45,044 nucleotides of DNA from Spirochaetales bacterium (GCA_012797605.1 JAAZOT010000021.1:1-45044); one strand, 5' to 3'. Counted from the first letter of the stretch, positions 7,856-16,177 are shown. Translations and numbers: made by a program. Notes: generated by a model from the sequence alone, not told the origin.

Positions 7856-9679
7856 TTAGCGTATTATCCCCATAAGAATATCATAAAGTTCGTTTTGTTG
7901 AGCCATATATTTAGCTGCTGCTTGATATGCTTTTTGAAATTTAAGCATATTTGCAAGTTCTTCATCCATATTTACACCAGAGTATGCTAATTTGATATTC
8001 CTAAAGCTATTCAAAGTTAATTCATGAAAACCATAATTTTGACTAACCTCATTACCAAAAGAAGCTACATCCATAATCATTGAAGCATAAAAATCTGTCA
8101 AACTTTGCGAATTTCTTACTAAAAATTTACTATCTATCAATTTACTAATCTTTTGTGCAATACTTCCATCACCTTCTTTAATTTCACTAGAAATTTCAGA
8201 AGTTGCAATATTTGTAGGATCTTTTTTTATCTCGTCACTTAAATCGATCCAAGCTGCAATATTTTTCTCTGGTGATAAAAGATATATCTGATCAGTCATA
8301 AAAAGAGATTCAATTGTAGTCATATTATTCTCATTAAAAGAAGCGTTATAAGCTAAAATACCAGTAATATTTGACAAGAATTGACCACTATCAGATAGAC
8401 TTTTTATTGAATATATTCCATCACTCGAATTATTCCCTTTGATTTCTAGTTTTCCATTTTGAATATAAAAAGTAACACCGGTGTTTGCCATATTAATTTT
8501 TTTAATTATATCTGAAATGCTATCTGATGGTCCGTACTGAATTTCCACACCATTTATATTCAATGTACCAGATATCATTACTTTCTCATTTGGATCAATA
8601 TCTTTAGTTCCAACAATTTTATAAATAGTTATTGAATCATTAATCCCATCTTGATTTTTATCATATTCTCCATTTTTATAAATTGTTAAAGGAATTTCCT
8701 TAAAGAAAAGTATTCCACTTTCTCCTTTTGAATTCATTCCCTGTTGATGTAAAGCATTTACACTCTCCATAGTAGATAGCGCAAGTTGGTTTAGTTTTTC
8801 TAAAAATCCACCCAAAACCTTATCTCTACTTGTTATTAAACCCATTAGACTACCCGAATTTGCAACTACTTTTTCATTTTGAAAATATAAATCATACATC
8901 CCTTCATTACCATTTCTTACAAGATCAAATCCATGATAGATGTCATTTTGAACAAGTATTTTCCCATTATAGTATAGATAAAAAGAATCGGTTTCTTTAA
9001 ATGTCACTGGAATAAATTTGGAAATTTCATTTACTATTTTATCTCTTCTATCTTTTAAATCATTTGCCTTTTGACCAGTAGCCTCAATCTTCTTAATCTG
9101 ACTATTTAAGTTAGCAAGATCCTTTAGTAAATTATTTAAACTACCAACCTGAAGTTCTAGATTTGAATTAATTTCTTTTTGCATATCCTTTGTCGCATTA
9201 AAAAGTTCATGAAATCGTGAGACCAGACTTTCCGCTTTTTGTTGAACTAGTATTTTCTTTTCAATGCTAGAAGGATCTAAAGAAAGTGAATTAAATGCAT
9301 TGAAGAAATCTCTTAATAATCTATCTAATGAAACACCAACAGGTTCTTGAATGATACCTTCTAGTTGTTTTATATAATTTTCCAAAGTGTTAAAATAACT
9401 TGCAAAAGATGTCTCATTATTTATTTTCCCATCTAAAAACATATCTTTTATCCTATCTATAAGTGCAACAACACTTCCTTGCCCAACCTGACCTGAAGAT
9501 GTCGACATCGTTGAAATTCCCGGAAGCCAAAGCGGTGGAACTTCTTGAAGTGTCACAGTTTGTCTGCTATAATCTGGATTTTCAGCATTTGTAATATTAT
9601 TCTGTATAATATATATAGATTGTTGATTATTTTGAATTGCTCTTTTTGCTAATTCTATTCCCATAAAAGTTGAAAGCAT
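7856..9679 (-). CDS. flgK: Flagellar hook-filament junction protein FlgK
   Basis: At 607 aa this is HAP1, which joins hook to filament. The N-terminus carries the flagellar rod-type motif (NNITNAENPDYSRQ, about residues 27-40), followed by GQVGQGSVVALIDRIKD. The C-terminus has the matching helical motif SGVNMDEELANMLKFQKAYQAAAKY. The variable centre (about 330-480) corresponds to the exposed domain. A strong AGGAG precedes the ATG. It lies 38 bases after the flgN-like gene, in the same direction, fitting its chaperone partnership. The usual downstream neighbours flgL, fliW and csrA are absent; a convergent butyryltransferase gene lies there instead. Confidence 0.93.
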   Translation of the reverse strand: MLSTFMGIELAKRAIQNNQQSIYIIQNNITNAENPDYSRQTVTLQEVPPLWLPGISTMSTSSGQVGQGSVVALIDRIKDMFLDGKINNETSFASYFNTLENYIKQLEGIIQEPVGVSLDRLLRDFFNAFNSLSLDPSSIEKKILVQQKAESLVSRFHELFNATKDMQKEINSNLELQVGSLNNLLKDLANLNSQIKKIEATGQKANDLKDRRDKIVNEISKFIPVTFKETDSFYLYYNGKILVQNDIYHGFDLVRNGNEGMYDLYFQNEKVVANSGSLMGLITSRDKVLGGFLEKLNQLALSTMESVNALHQQGMNSKGESGILFFKEIPLTIYKNGEYDKNQDGINDSITIYKIVGTKDIDPNEKVMISGTLNINGVEIQYGPSDSISDIIKKINMANTGVTFYIQNGKLEIKGNNSSDGIYSIKSLSDSGQFLSNITGILAYNASFNENNMTTIESLFMTDQIYLLSPEKNIAAWIDLSDEIKKDPTNIATSEISSEIKEGDGSIAQKISKLIDSKFLVRNSQSLTDFYASMIMDVASFGNEVSQNYGFHELTLNSFRNIKLAYSGVNMDEELANMLKFQKAYQAAAKYMAQQNELYDILMGIIR

Positions 9680-9717
9680 TTTTCTCTCCTTGTTATCAAA
9701 AATTATCTTTGTAAAGA

Positions 9718-10194
9718 TTAAACATTATAACGAACAGTTGAAAAATAAGATTCACATAATGAACCTTTTTCATTGTATATATTTTCTCTATTTAAACCAT
9801 CAATGACAATTTTTGAAATTGAGTAGGTTGTATCAAGAATTATTTTATTTTTATTATTTAATTCTGCTAATTTTGATAATATCGTTTTTAGTTTTTCTTT
9901 TATTTCATCATATCTTTCGAATTCCTCTGCTAAATAGATTTTAACTATTTTTTCAATATTAATAATATCATCTTTAAGTTCACTCTTAAATAATTCGATT
10001 ATTGATTTTTTATATTCTAAAATAGTTCCAATTTTGTTTAAAATTAAACTTGAAGTTTCATTTCTTTTATTAAAAAGTTCTATCTCATGTTCATAAACAA
10101 GACAACCTTTATCAAATTCATTAAAAAACAGTTCATTATAAAGACTTAGTTCTTTTTCTAATAAATTTATCAATTCTTTTGCTTTTTCTTTCAT
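9718..10194 (-). CDS. flgN: FlgN-like flagellar export chaperone
   Basis: A 158 aa, almost wholly helical, highly charged protein with Leu/Ile heptads (for example LINLLEKELSLYNELFF at the N-terminus) and a long coiled-coil centre. The size, helical character and position directly upstream of flgK match FlgN, the cytoplasmic chaperone that holds FlgK/FlgL before export. Sequence conservation in FlgN is weak, so the call rests mainly on context and architecture. The stretch NEFDKGCLVYEHEIELFNKR resembles the FlgN region where the first helices meet. Confidence 0.72.
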   Translation of the reverse strand: MKEKAKELINLLEKELSLYNELFFNEFDKGCLVYEHEIELFNKRNETSSLILNKIGTILEYKKSIIELFKSELKDDIINIEKIVKIYLAEEFERYDEIKEKLKTILSKLAELNNKNKIILDTTYSISKIVIDGLNRENIYNEKGSLCESYFSTVRYNV

Positions 10195-10333
10195 AATTCA
10201 TCTTCTTTTTTTTATTTTCGGATTGTAATATAAAAGTTTATTTTTTAACAAAATTTCAAACTTGTCTTTTAAATTTATTGTGCATTAATAAAAGCGGAAA
10301 TAATTTTAGTAAAATTTTCTTTTTGGGGGATAT

Positions 10334-11062
10334 ATGAGACTTCAAAACAAAGTAGCTATTATAACTGGAGCAGCATCTGGTATAGGAAAAGAGACTGCTA
10401 TTTTATTTGCTCAAGAAGGTGCAATTGTCATAGGAACAGATATTCAACAAGATCTTTTAACTGCGTTAGAAAAAGAGCATTCTAATATCCATGGATATGT
10501 TTTAAATGTCACCGATCGACCAGCTATTTCAAGTTTCGTTGAAGAGATAAAAAATAAATATGGTAAAATTGATATACTTATAAATAATGCAGGAATAACT
10601 TCTGATGCATTATTAATAAGAATGTCAGAAGAAGCATGGGACAAAGTTATCAATATAAATTTAAAAGGTGTTTTCAACATGACTCAAGCTGTAGTTCAAG
10701 TTATGTTAAGTCAAGGTAGTGGAGTTGTATTAACAACTTCTTCAGTTGTAGGTAGATATGGAAATATCGGTCAGACAAATTATGCAGCTACTAAAGCTGG
10801 AGTCATTGGGATGACTTATAGTTGGGCAAAGGAGTTTGGAAAAAAAGGTATAAGATTCAATGCAGTAGCTCCTGGTTTTATTAAAACTCCTATGACAGAG
10901 AAACTTCCTCAAAATGTCATTGAAATGATGGTAGAAAAAACACCTTTAAAAAAATTTGGAGAACCAATTGATGTTGCAAGAGCTTTTCTTTTTCTAGCTT
11001 CTGATGATGCTTCTTTTATTACTGGGCAAGTATTAGGCGTTGATGGTGGTCTTGTCATTTAA
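10334..11062 (+). CDS. fabG: 3-oxoacyl-ACP reductase-type short-chain dehydrogenase
   Basis: A 242 aa classical SDR with the NADP(H)-binding TGAASGIGK (11-19), NNAG (84-87), and catalytic Ser137, Tyr150 and Lys154 in SSVVGRYGNIGQTNYAATKAG. PGFIKTPMTEKLP and the C-terminal ITGQVLGVDGGLVI are typical of FabG, which reduces 3-oxoacyl-ACP in fatty acid elongation. A GGGGGA site lies three bases before the ATG. It stands alone without other fab genes, so acetoacetyl-CoA reductase or another SDR role is possible; FabG is the best family fit. Confidence 0.88.
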   Translation: MRLQNKVAIITGAASGIGKETAILFAQEGAIVIGTDIQQDLLTALEKEHSNIHGYVLNVTDRPAISSFVEEIKNKYGKIDILINNAGITSDALLIRMSEEAWDKVININLKGVFNMTQAVVQVMLSQGSGVVLTTSSVVGRYGNIGQTNYAATKAGVIGMTYSWAKEFGKKGIRFNAVAPGFIKTPMTEKLPQNVIEMMVEKTPLKKFGEPIDVARAFLFLASDDASFITGQVLGVDGGLVI

Positions 11063-11094
11063 CTTGATCTTTTTGTTTAGTTTTTTTCTCAATA

Positions 11095-11123
11095 TTGACA
11101 TTAAAGATATTTTTTATTAAATT
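11095..11123 (+). promoter_or_regulatory. Candidate sigma-70 promoter for the small exported protein gene
   Basis: A perfect -35 box TTGACA (11095-11100) is followed after 17 bases by TAAATT (11118-11123). It lies about 95 bases before the ATG at 11217. In such AT-rich DNA the -10 match alone means little; the call rests on the full -35 box and spacing. Confidence 0.4.
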
Positions 11124-11216
11124 TTATTTAAACATATATCATAAATCATTCTATATTTTTTTTTACTTGTAGTTTTAAGAATTTACTAAGTTTTTAATTA
11201 TCTGCAGAGGATTCTT

Positions 11217-11726
11217 ATGAAGAGTAAAATATTTTTTTTATTATTTGTAGCTTTATTAATTTTTAGTACCTTTTTGTCCTTTCAAAACAATACAGTTTTA
11301 TATAATGATTTATTGATATTTTTTAATGATCCACTTAATATTATGCCTAATCTTGCATTAAAATATACATCTAGTTCCCTTTTTCAGTATTTCAGTGTAA
11401 AAGGTGTAAAAGTATACACAGAATATCCACTATCTTTAGATGCTGCTTTTAAGGTAGCCAAGGAAAAAGATTTAAATTATCTATTGGAAATAAAAAGTAA
11501 TCTTTTAAGTTACGCAAGATCATCCTCAGGTTACTCTGTTAAAATAGAAGTAATAGTTTCTATTTTTGTATTAAACGATTCAACATCCAAATTCAGTAGT
11601 GTAGATACAGGTATATCTGAGAATGCTTTATCTTCTGATATTGCATATGCCTATGCTTTATATGATGGTTCTATTAAAGCAATAAGTAAAATAGAAAAAG
11701 ATCTATTAAATCTACTAAAAAAATAG
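11217..11726 (+). CDS. Small exported protein of unknown family
   Basis: At 169 aa, it begins with a clear signal peptide (MKSKIFFLLFVALLIFSTFLSF) without a lipobox cysteine, so the mature protein is probably periplasmic or outer-membrane associated. The rest alternates beta-like and helical stretches (KGVKVYTEYPLSLDAAFKVA; LNYLLEIKSNLLSYA; VKIEVIVSIFVL), reminiscent of small periplasmic alpha/beta proteins of the LpoB/CsgG-like type, but I cannot place it in a family. AGAGGA lies five bases before the ATG. It is followed within 50 bases by tRNA-Glu, which has its own promoter. Confidence 0.75.
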   Translation: MKSKIFFLLFVALLIFSTFLSFQNNTVLYNDLLIFFNDPLNIMPNLALKYTSSSLFQYFSVKGVKVYTEYPLSLDAAFKVAKEKDLNYLLEIKSNLLSYARSSSGYSVKIEVIVSIFVLNDSTSKFSSVDTGISENALSSDIAYAYALYDGSIKAISKIEKDLLNLLKK

Positions 11727-11730
11727 TTTC

Positions 11731-11758
11731 TTGACAAATATTTTTACTTTGTTAAATT
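11731..11758 (+). promoter_or_regulatory. Promoter of tRNA-Glu
   Basis: TTGACA (11731-11736), a 16-base spacer, then TAAATT (11753-11758); transcription would start a few bases before the mature tRNA 5' end. The same perfect -35 with a 16-base spacer is found before tRNA-Phe in this window. Confidence 0.6.
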
Positions 11759-11769
11759 CCTTTTGTTAA

Positions 11770-11841
11770 GGCCCATTCGTCTAGTGGTTAGGACACTAGA
11801 TTTTCAATCTAGCAGCGGGAGTTCGATTCTCCCATGGGCTA
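11770..11841 (+). tRNA. tRNA-Glu (anticodon UUC)
   Basis: A full cloverleaf can be folded: acceptor GGCCCAT/ATGGGCT, D-arm in CGTCTAGTGGTTAGGAC, anticodon arm TAGAT-TTTCAAT-CTA region with anticodon TTC, and T-arm GGGAG-TTCGATT-CTCCC. The discriminator base is A (11841). The first acceptor pair is G1-U72 rather than G-C. CCA is not encoded. A Rho-independent terminator follows at once. Confidence 0.95.
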
Positions 11842-11844
11842 ATA

Positions 11845-11870
11845 AGCGGCAGAAATTGCCGCTTTTTTTT
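11845..11870 (+). terminator. Rho-independent terminator after tRNA-Glu
   Basis: The perfect 7-bp stem AGCGGCA / TGCCGCT has a 5-base loop and is followed by a run of eight T. It is unusually GC-rich for this genome. Confidence 0.93.
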
Positions 11871-11950
11871 TATTTTATTATCCATCTTAAATCTCTTTGA
11901 TTTTTAAATGATCTTTAACATTCAAGTTTTATTAATAAACTTTCATTATA

Positions 11951-11980
11951 AAAAAAGCCCTGCCGTGGTTCTTGGCAGGG
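11951..11980 (-). terminator. Rho-independent terminator of the trmI-side minus-strand transcript
   Basis: On the minus strand, CCCTGCC/GGCAGGG form a 7-bp GC stem with a 9-base loop, followed by GC and then seven T (plus-strand A run 11951-11956). It lies about 90 bases after the trmI stop codon, so it ends that operon and/or the candidate small RNA described next. The minus orientation is chosen because only that side has a U-tract. Confidence 0.85.
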
Positions 11981-12013
11981 TTTAGGAGGGTGGTTATATC
12001 TAACGATATAATC
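11951..12013 (-). ncRNA. Candidate C-rich small RNA or 3'UTR-derived RNA
   Basis: Reading the minus strand from 12013: a hairpin (GATTATATC, loop GTTA, GATATAACC), then an unpaired C-rich stretch ACCCTCCT complementary to the Shine-Dalgarno sequence, then the GC-rich terminator hairpin and U-tract. This two-hairpin layout with an exposed CCUCC is like trans-acting small RNAs that block ribosome-binding sites (C-rich RsaE-type). It could equally be just the 3'UTR of trmI. No convincing dedicated promoter is visible upstream. The remainder of the 345-base gap between genes (11727-12071) holds the tRNA, two terminators and AT-rich sequence. Confidence 0.3.
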
Positions 12014-12071
12014 ATTATTAATATCGTATTTTTATTTTTTTCTTAAGAAAAAAATTATAAAAAATATTGAT

Positions 12072-12863
12072 TTATATTGATGAAGAAGCGAAATATATGT
12101 ATGCAGTATGAGCAATCATTCTATCAACTGGTCTAGACTGCCCTGTTTTGATTTTCATATTTCTCTCGAGAATTTCAAAACAATCTAAATTGATAAAATT
12201 ATTTTGCTCTAAAGCCTCATAAGTTTTTGCGACTTGTTCAACAGTTGGAGATAAAAATCCAGATCTATAGCCTTTTTTAAGTATTTTATTTACCAGTGGA
12301 ACAACTTCCCATGGGGTTGGAATATCAACAAAAACTGCATCAAAATAATTAGTAAAAGGGATATTCTGATTTTCAAGATTATGAAGATCGTCAACTGTTT
12401 CACATAGAATAAACTCGATATTTTCAAGTAAACCTTTGCTGCCAAGTCTAGAAATATTAGCTTTTGCAGTTTTATGAGATAACTCACTTATATCTATTGA
12501 AACTACTTTACCTTCTTTACCTACTGTCTCTGCAAGTATCATTGTAAAAGCACCTGAACCAGTACCTATCTCAGCTACTTTTTTACCTGGTAAAATACCA
12601 AGTTCATAAATTATCCTTGGGGCTTCTTTAGGATAGACAATAGTATGGGACCTTTTTACTTTCATTGCCCGATCTTTTAAAGTAGGAGGTAAAATATAGA
12701 AGACATATCCTTTATTAGAAATTAGCTTTTGACCAAACTCTAGATTAGTAGGTAAAATTACCTGTCCTTTATGACAATTAAATTCTATATTAGGTTTATA
12801 TTCAATAAGGAATTTAGTCTGTGATGAATGAAATAGAAGAATAAATTCGCCAGAGTCGATCAT
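12072..12863 (-). CDS. trmI: tRNA (adenine-58-N1)-methyltransferase TrmI
   Basis: At 263 aa, it has an N-terminal beta domain and a class I SAM-dependent methyltransferase domain: VAEIGTGSGAFTMILAETVG is the SAM-binding glycine loop, VVSIDISE holds the ribose-binding acidic residue, and FDAVFVDIPTPWEVVP is the family catalytic region. RSHTIVYPKEAPRIIYELGI before motif I and GQSRPVDRMIAHTAYIYFA at the end are characteristic of TrmI, which makes m1A58 in the tRNA T-loop, often in thermophiles. It starts one base after the cheX stop codon, so the two are translationally linked despite unrelated functions. Confidence 0.9.
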   Translation of the reverse strand: MIDSGEFILLFHSSQTKFLIEYKPNIEFNCHKGQVILPTNLEFGQKLISNKGYVFYILPPTLKDRAMKVKRSHTIVYPKEAPRIIYELGILPGKKVAEIGTGSGAFTMILAETVGKEGKVVSIDISELSHKTAKANISRLGSKGLLENIEFILCETVDDLHNLENQNIPFTNYFDAVFVDIPTPWEVVPLVNKILKKGYRSGFLSPTVEQVAKTYEALEQNNFINLDCFEILERNMKIKTGQSRPVDRMIAHTAYIYFASSSI

Positions 12864-12864
12864 T

Positions 12865-13350
12865 TTATTTGGTTTCTTCTCTTTCTCTTAATGCAATATT
12901 AATCTCTATTGTACCAAATCGAGAAGAAAAATATACTGCAATAGTGTGTATCTTGATAAACTGAATATTATAATCTCTTCCAATCACAATTGTAGGAGGT
13001 GTAATACTTAGCATTTTACTTTGACCTGATAAATTAATAGTTGCCCTTCCAGTAATTATATTTGCCATCTCTGCTATTGCACTTCTAAGCATTTCAGTAT
13101 CATTTCTTTTCTTTTCATCAGAGATCATGCATTGAGCTATCCTTTCAGCTGTATGTTCTTTAAAAGAATATATTACTTGTCCTTCAATGAAACCAGCAAC
13201 TCCAACTATAATTGATATATCATTATCTGGAGTTGGGTCTGATTTTAGCTTCATATCTGATTTTGTAAGTTCAACACCCGCAAGTTGTTCAAACACCTCT
13301 ATCGCATTACTAATAAAAGGATTAACATATTCAGCTTTTATAGTTTTCAT
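12865..13350 (-). CDS. cheX: Chemotaxis phosphatase CheX
   Basis: A 161 aa CheX/CheC-type protein that removes phosphate from CheY-P. The catalytic E-x-x-N signature is in AIAEMANIITGRA. Other family features are the N-terminal NPFISNAIEVFEQLAG and the loop STPPTIVIG-like segment here read as SITPPTIVIGRDY. A single E-x-x-N, rather than two, fits CheX. AAGGGG lies six bases before the ATG. It follows a chemoreceptor and a receiver-domain gene in the same direction, supporting a chemotaxis role. Confidence 0.9.
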   Translation of the reverse strand: MKTIKAEYVNPFISNAIEVFEQLAGVELTKSDMKLKSDPTPDNDISIIVGVAGFIEGQVIYSFKEHTAERIAQCMISDEKKRNDTEMLRSAIAEMANIITGRATINLSGQSKMLSITPPTIVIGRDYNIQFIKIHTIAVYFSSRFGTIEINIALREREETK

Positions 13351-13444
13351 TTATAACCCCTTTAGATATCAAATTATTTAAATTACAAAACTATTATAAT
13401 TATTTTATTATTCTTTTCAAGTTCTTTTTCGTTTAATTTAAAAA

Positions 13445-13780
13445 TTATAAAATCTTATTAATAACATCTACTAAATCAGGTTTAAATATAAACTTATCGT
13501 ATTTTACAGACTCAACTATTTCTTGCTCAGTTAATCCAGACATAATAATAATCTGACAATTTTTATTTTTTGATTTAATAAATTCTGAAAAATTGTTTAA
13601 TTTATTTTTTTCTATATTATAATCTATAAATATATAATCAAAAAAGCTACCATTATTTATTAATTCATAAGCTAAATCAAAATTATCTGCAATTTGAACA
13701 TTATGTCCTTTTTTTATGGCTATTTTAGATATTAATTTTGCAATATATTCTTCATCATCTAAAATTAAAATATTTGACAT
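13445..13780 (-). CDS. Single-domain response regulator (CheY-like receiver)
   Basis: The stretch from MSNILILDDEEY is a full receiver domain of about 111 aa: acidic pair DD in ILILDDEE, phosphoacceptor Asp in YIFIDYNIEKN, the Ser of IIIMSGL and the Lys of FIFKPD. The ORF track starts 18 codons earlier, inside the preceding chemoreceptor gene; the ATG at 13780 begins exactly at the domain edge and 25 bases after that stop, so I prefer it although its ribosome-binding site is weak. With cheX downstream and a chemoreceptor upstream it may act in a chemotaxis branch. It has no output domain. Confidence 0.8.
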   Translation of the reverse strand: MSNILILDDEEYIAKLISKIAIKKGHNVQIADNFDLAYELINNGSFFDYIFIDYNIEKNKLNNFSEFIKSKNKNCQIIIMSGLTEQEIVESVKYDKFIFKPDLVDVINKIL

Positions 13781-13805
13781 AAATAAACCCAATAAAATAC
13801 TTATG

Positions 13806-15329
13806 TTATTTATTTGTAATTTCTTCGTTTTCAATATTTGTCTTATACTTGGAGACCATAACTAAAAGATTGTCGATAGTATTTCTAGTTTCTTTTGAAT
13901 CTGATAGTAACTGATCACCAATAATCTTAAACTCTTCAAATTTCATATTAATTTCTGAAATTGAATCGGCTATTCTATCAAGGTTGGCTTTTTGACTTTC
14001 TGAAGCATTGTTAACAAATGTATTGATATCAGAAATTCTTGTTATGTCATTCTGTATTTTTACAAAGGATTCATACAATTGCTGATATTTTTCTAAGAAA
14101 TCTCTAAGTTCGTTTTTTAGTTGCTTAATAGTTTTTGAAATGTTTTTAGTTATTTTATCTGATTCATCTGCTAGTTTTCTAATCTCAGAAGAAACTACTT
14201 CAAATCCTTTTCCGACTTCACCAGCTTTTGCCGATTCGATTGCTGCATTTAATGATAACAAATTTGTTTGATCAGATATTTCAGAAATCGAAGTTACAGC
14301 GTTAGTCATACTTTCAATTTGCTTTATAAGATTTTGTGTTTTTAACTTAAAATCATTTAAAACAGCTGAACTATTTTCTACGGTAATCAAACTAATTTTA
14401 GATTCACTCGCGACTTCATTTATTTTTTCTACTATTTCCGTGTTATGTGAAACAACTTCTTCAATCGAAACCATAATGTCTTTGATTAAATCAGAAAAAT
14501 GAGAAATGGCCGATTCGATTTTAGAAGACATTTGAACATTATCTTCAATATGTTTTTCAAGAATTGAAAATTCTTTTTTAACATCTGAAATAATAAGAGA
14601 AAATGATTCTATCAATGTATTAATTGAATCTTTTAATGTGTTAACTTCATCTATTCTAGAATCTTTCGTTTCAATATTAATGAAGGTATTTGTTTCAACT
14701 ATCTTTTTCATACCTTTTTGAAGTTGGGATATAGGTTTTGAAACTTGGGCAGAAAGGATAAAAACTACTATACTTGCTAAAACTACTAATGAACCTACAA
14801 TAATAGCGATGTACTCGATCAAAGTCTGAATCGGTGCTAAGTATTCAGAATCTGAAGCACCTATAACTAAATACCAATTCCAATCATGCAATTTCATAAA
14901 TCTAGCATGATATCTATCTTCGTTGTAATTAAATTGAATAGTCTTACCTGGAAAATTTGAATACTTCTTTAATGCTTCGAATATAGGGCTTTCAATATCT
15001 TCTTTTTTAATCTTTGAAGAAATGTTAAAAAACAATCTTTCTCCATTGAAATCATAAATACCAGAATAACCCTTTTGACCAATTTGGTTGTTTATAACAT
15101 AAGTACTAACCATAGATTTTATCTGGTCTTCAGAAATATCGAATTGAGCACCTAGTTCTTTGATTCTTATAATATAACCATCTATATCATCAAATTTGGT
15201 CTTTAAAGAGATATCAATTAAATCTAAGGCATATGTTTTAACCATCTGATATATTAACACACCAGACAAAACCATAAGTATGATAATCAATGGTATTAAG
15301 AATATAAGTAAATTATTTCGTAATTTCAT
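13806..15329 (-). CDS. Methyl-accepting chemotaxis protein with periplasmic Cache-like sensor
   Basis: At 507 aa: TM1 at 7-30, a periplasmic region at about 31-168 with single-Cache features (GYSGIYDFNGERLF and HDWNWYLVIGAS), TM2 at 170-193, a HAMP segment starting at SKPISQLQKGMKKI, and a cytoplasmic coiled coil whose hairpin tip reads EISDQTNLLSLNAAIES (350-366) and GKGFEVVSSEIRKLADES. The tip binds CheA/CheW. The tip departs slightly from the usual form (SLNAAIESAKAGEVG for ALNAAIEAARAGEQG). It heads a run of receiver, cheX and trmI genes on the same strand. Confidence 0.92.
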   Translation of the reverse strand: MKLRNNLLIFLIPLIIILMVLSGVLIYQMVKTYALDLIDISLKTKFDDIDGYIIRIKELGAQFDISEDQIKSMVSTYVINNQIGQKGYSGIYDFNGERLFFNISSKIKKEDIESPIFEALKKYSNFPGKTIQFNYNEDRYHARFMKLHDWNWYLVIGASDSEYLAPIQTLIEYIAIIVGSLVVLASIVVFILSAQVSKPISQLQKGMKKIVETNTFINIETKDSRIDEVNTLKDSINTLIESFSLIISDVKKEFSILEKHIEDNVQMSSKIESAISHFSDLIKDIMVSIEEVVSHNTEIVEKINEVASESKISLITVENSSAVLNDFKLKTQNLIKQIESMTNAVTSISEISDQTNLLSLNAAIESAKAGEVGKGFEVVSSEIRKLADESDKITKNISKTIKQLKNELRDFLEKYQQLYESFVKIQNDITRISDINTFVNNASESQKANLDRIADSISEINMKFEEFKIIGDQLLSDSKETRNTIDNLLVMVSKYKTNIENEEITNK

Positions 15330-15427
15330 ATTTCCACTTCTTTATTTTCTTATGTTTTTATGTTTTAAGTATCGAAAAAAAACTTACAAATATTTATTCA
15401 TAAACTAAATTATTTTTTTCTATATCA

Positions 15428-15940
15428 CTAAACACTTTTCAATTCAACCTGTCCTGGAAAGAATGTTTTAAAAATATTTAAAAATTCATTAAATTTCTCT
15501 TCAGTCAATCTATTTTCTATTATTAATGTTTTATCTTTAATTTTCAATCCAAACATATAAAAATATTTTTCTGAAAATTGAAAAGCCAAAGGGTTTGGCA
15601 TTTTTAAAGTTTTTCTAAATATAACAGCTTCAAAATCATCAAAGCTATATTCATATTTTTTGAATAAAAACAAAAGTCCTTTTTTAATGATAATTTTATT
15701 CCCTTTTTTTGAAAATCTAATTTCATCTAAATAAAATGTGCCTAAAAATGAGAGAAGTATTATAATAATTAGAAAAATTATTTGAAAAAAATAAAATTCA
15801 AATATTTCAGAAACTGATAAATTAAATATTAGCATAGCCATAAGAGAAATAAAAAAAATTGTAGACAATATCCTTGTTAATATTTTCATCCTAAAAATTA
15901 GCAATTCTTTTTTTATATTAACATATATTTCATAAAACAT
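15428..15940 (-). CDS. Small membrane protein, PH-like C-terminal domain, function unknown
   Basis: A 170 aa protein with two hydrophobic segments (about 20-43 and 50-70) and a soluble C-terminal half rich in beta strands (KGNKIIIKKGLLFLFKKYEY; KDKTLIIENRLTEEKF), a layout seen in small bacterial PH-like membrane proteins. Family membership is a guess from architecture. AAGGA lies seven bases before the ATG, and a short (ATT)5 run (15955-15969) sits just upstream of that site. It precedes the chemoreceptor gene in the same direction with a gap of about 100 bases. Confidence 0.65.
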   Translation of the reverse strand: MFYEIYVNIKKELLIFRMKILTRILSTIFFISLMAMLIFNLSVSEIFEFYFFQIIFLIIIILLSFLGTFYLDEIRFSKKGNKIIIKKGLLFLFKKYEYSFDDFEAVIFRKTLKMPNPLAFQFSEKYFYMFGLKIKDKTLIIENRLTEEKFNEFLNIFKTFFPGQVELKSV

Positions 15941-16120
15941 TCTAATTCCTTAATATTATTATTATTATTGAAATTTCCTATTTTCACTTATTTGTATTTA
16001 GTTTATTATATTTTTTTTTATTGTAAATTATTTATTAATCTTATGTATACTAAATTATTAAAATCTCAATCATTTAACTTTTTTATAAAAAATTCAATAA
16101 TTAAGACAAATAAACATCAT

Positions 16121-16157
16121 AAAAAAAGGGATCATCCGTAATTTCGGACAATCCCTT
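16121..16157 (-). terminator. Rho-independent terminator of the opp operon
   Basis: On the minus strand AAGGGAT and ATCCCTT pair, with an inner TCCG/CGGA stem separated by a two-base internal loop, and a T run follows (plus-strand A run 16121-16127). It lies about 20 bases after the oppF stop codon. The rest of the 15941-16177 gap is featureless AT-rich sequence. Confidence 0.9.
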
Positions 16158-16177
16158 ATTTTATTTATATTTATAAC

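Noticed and set aside
12034-12055. Perfect 22-bp palindrome ATTTTTTTCTTAAGAAAAAAAT
   Set aside because: Made almost only of A and T with one G-C pair; could pair weakly but is expected by chance in this composition, so not called an operator.
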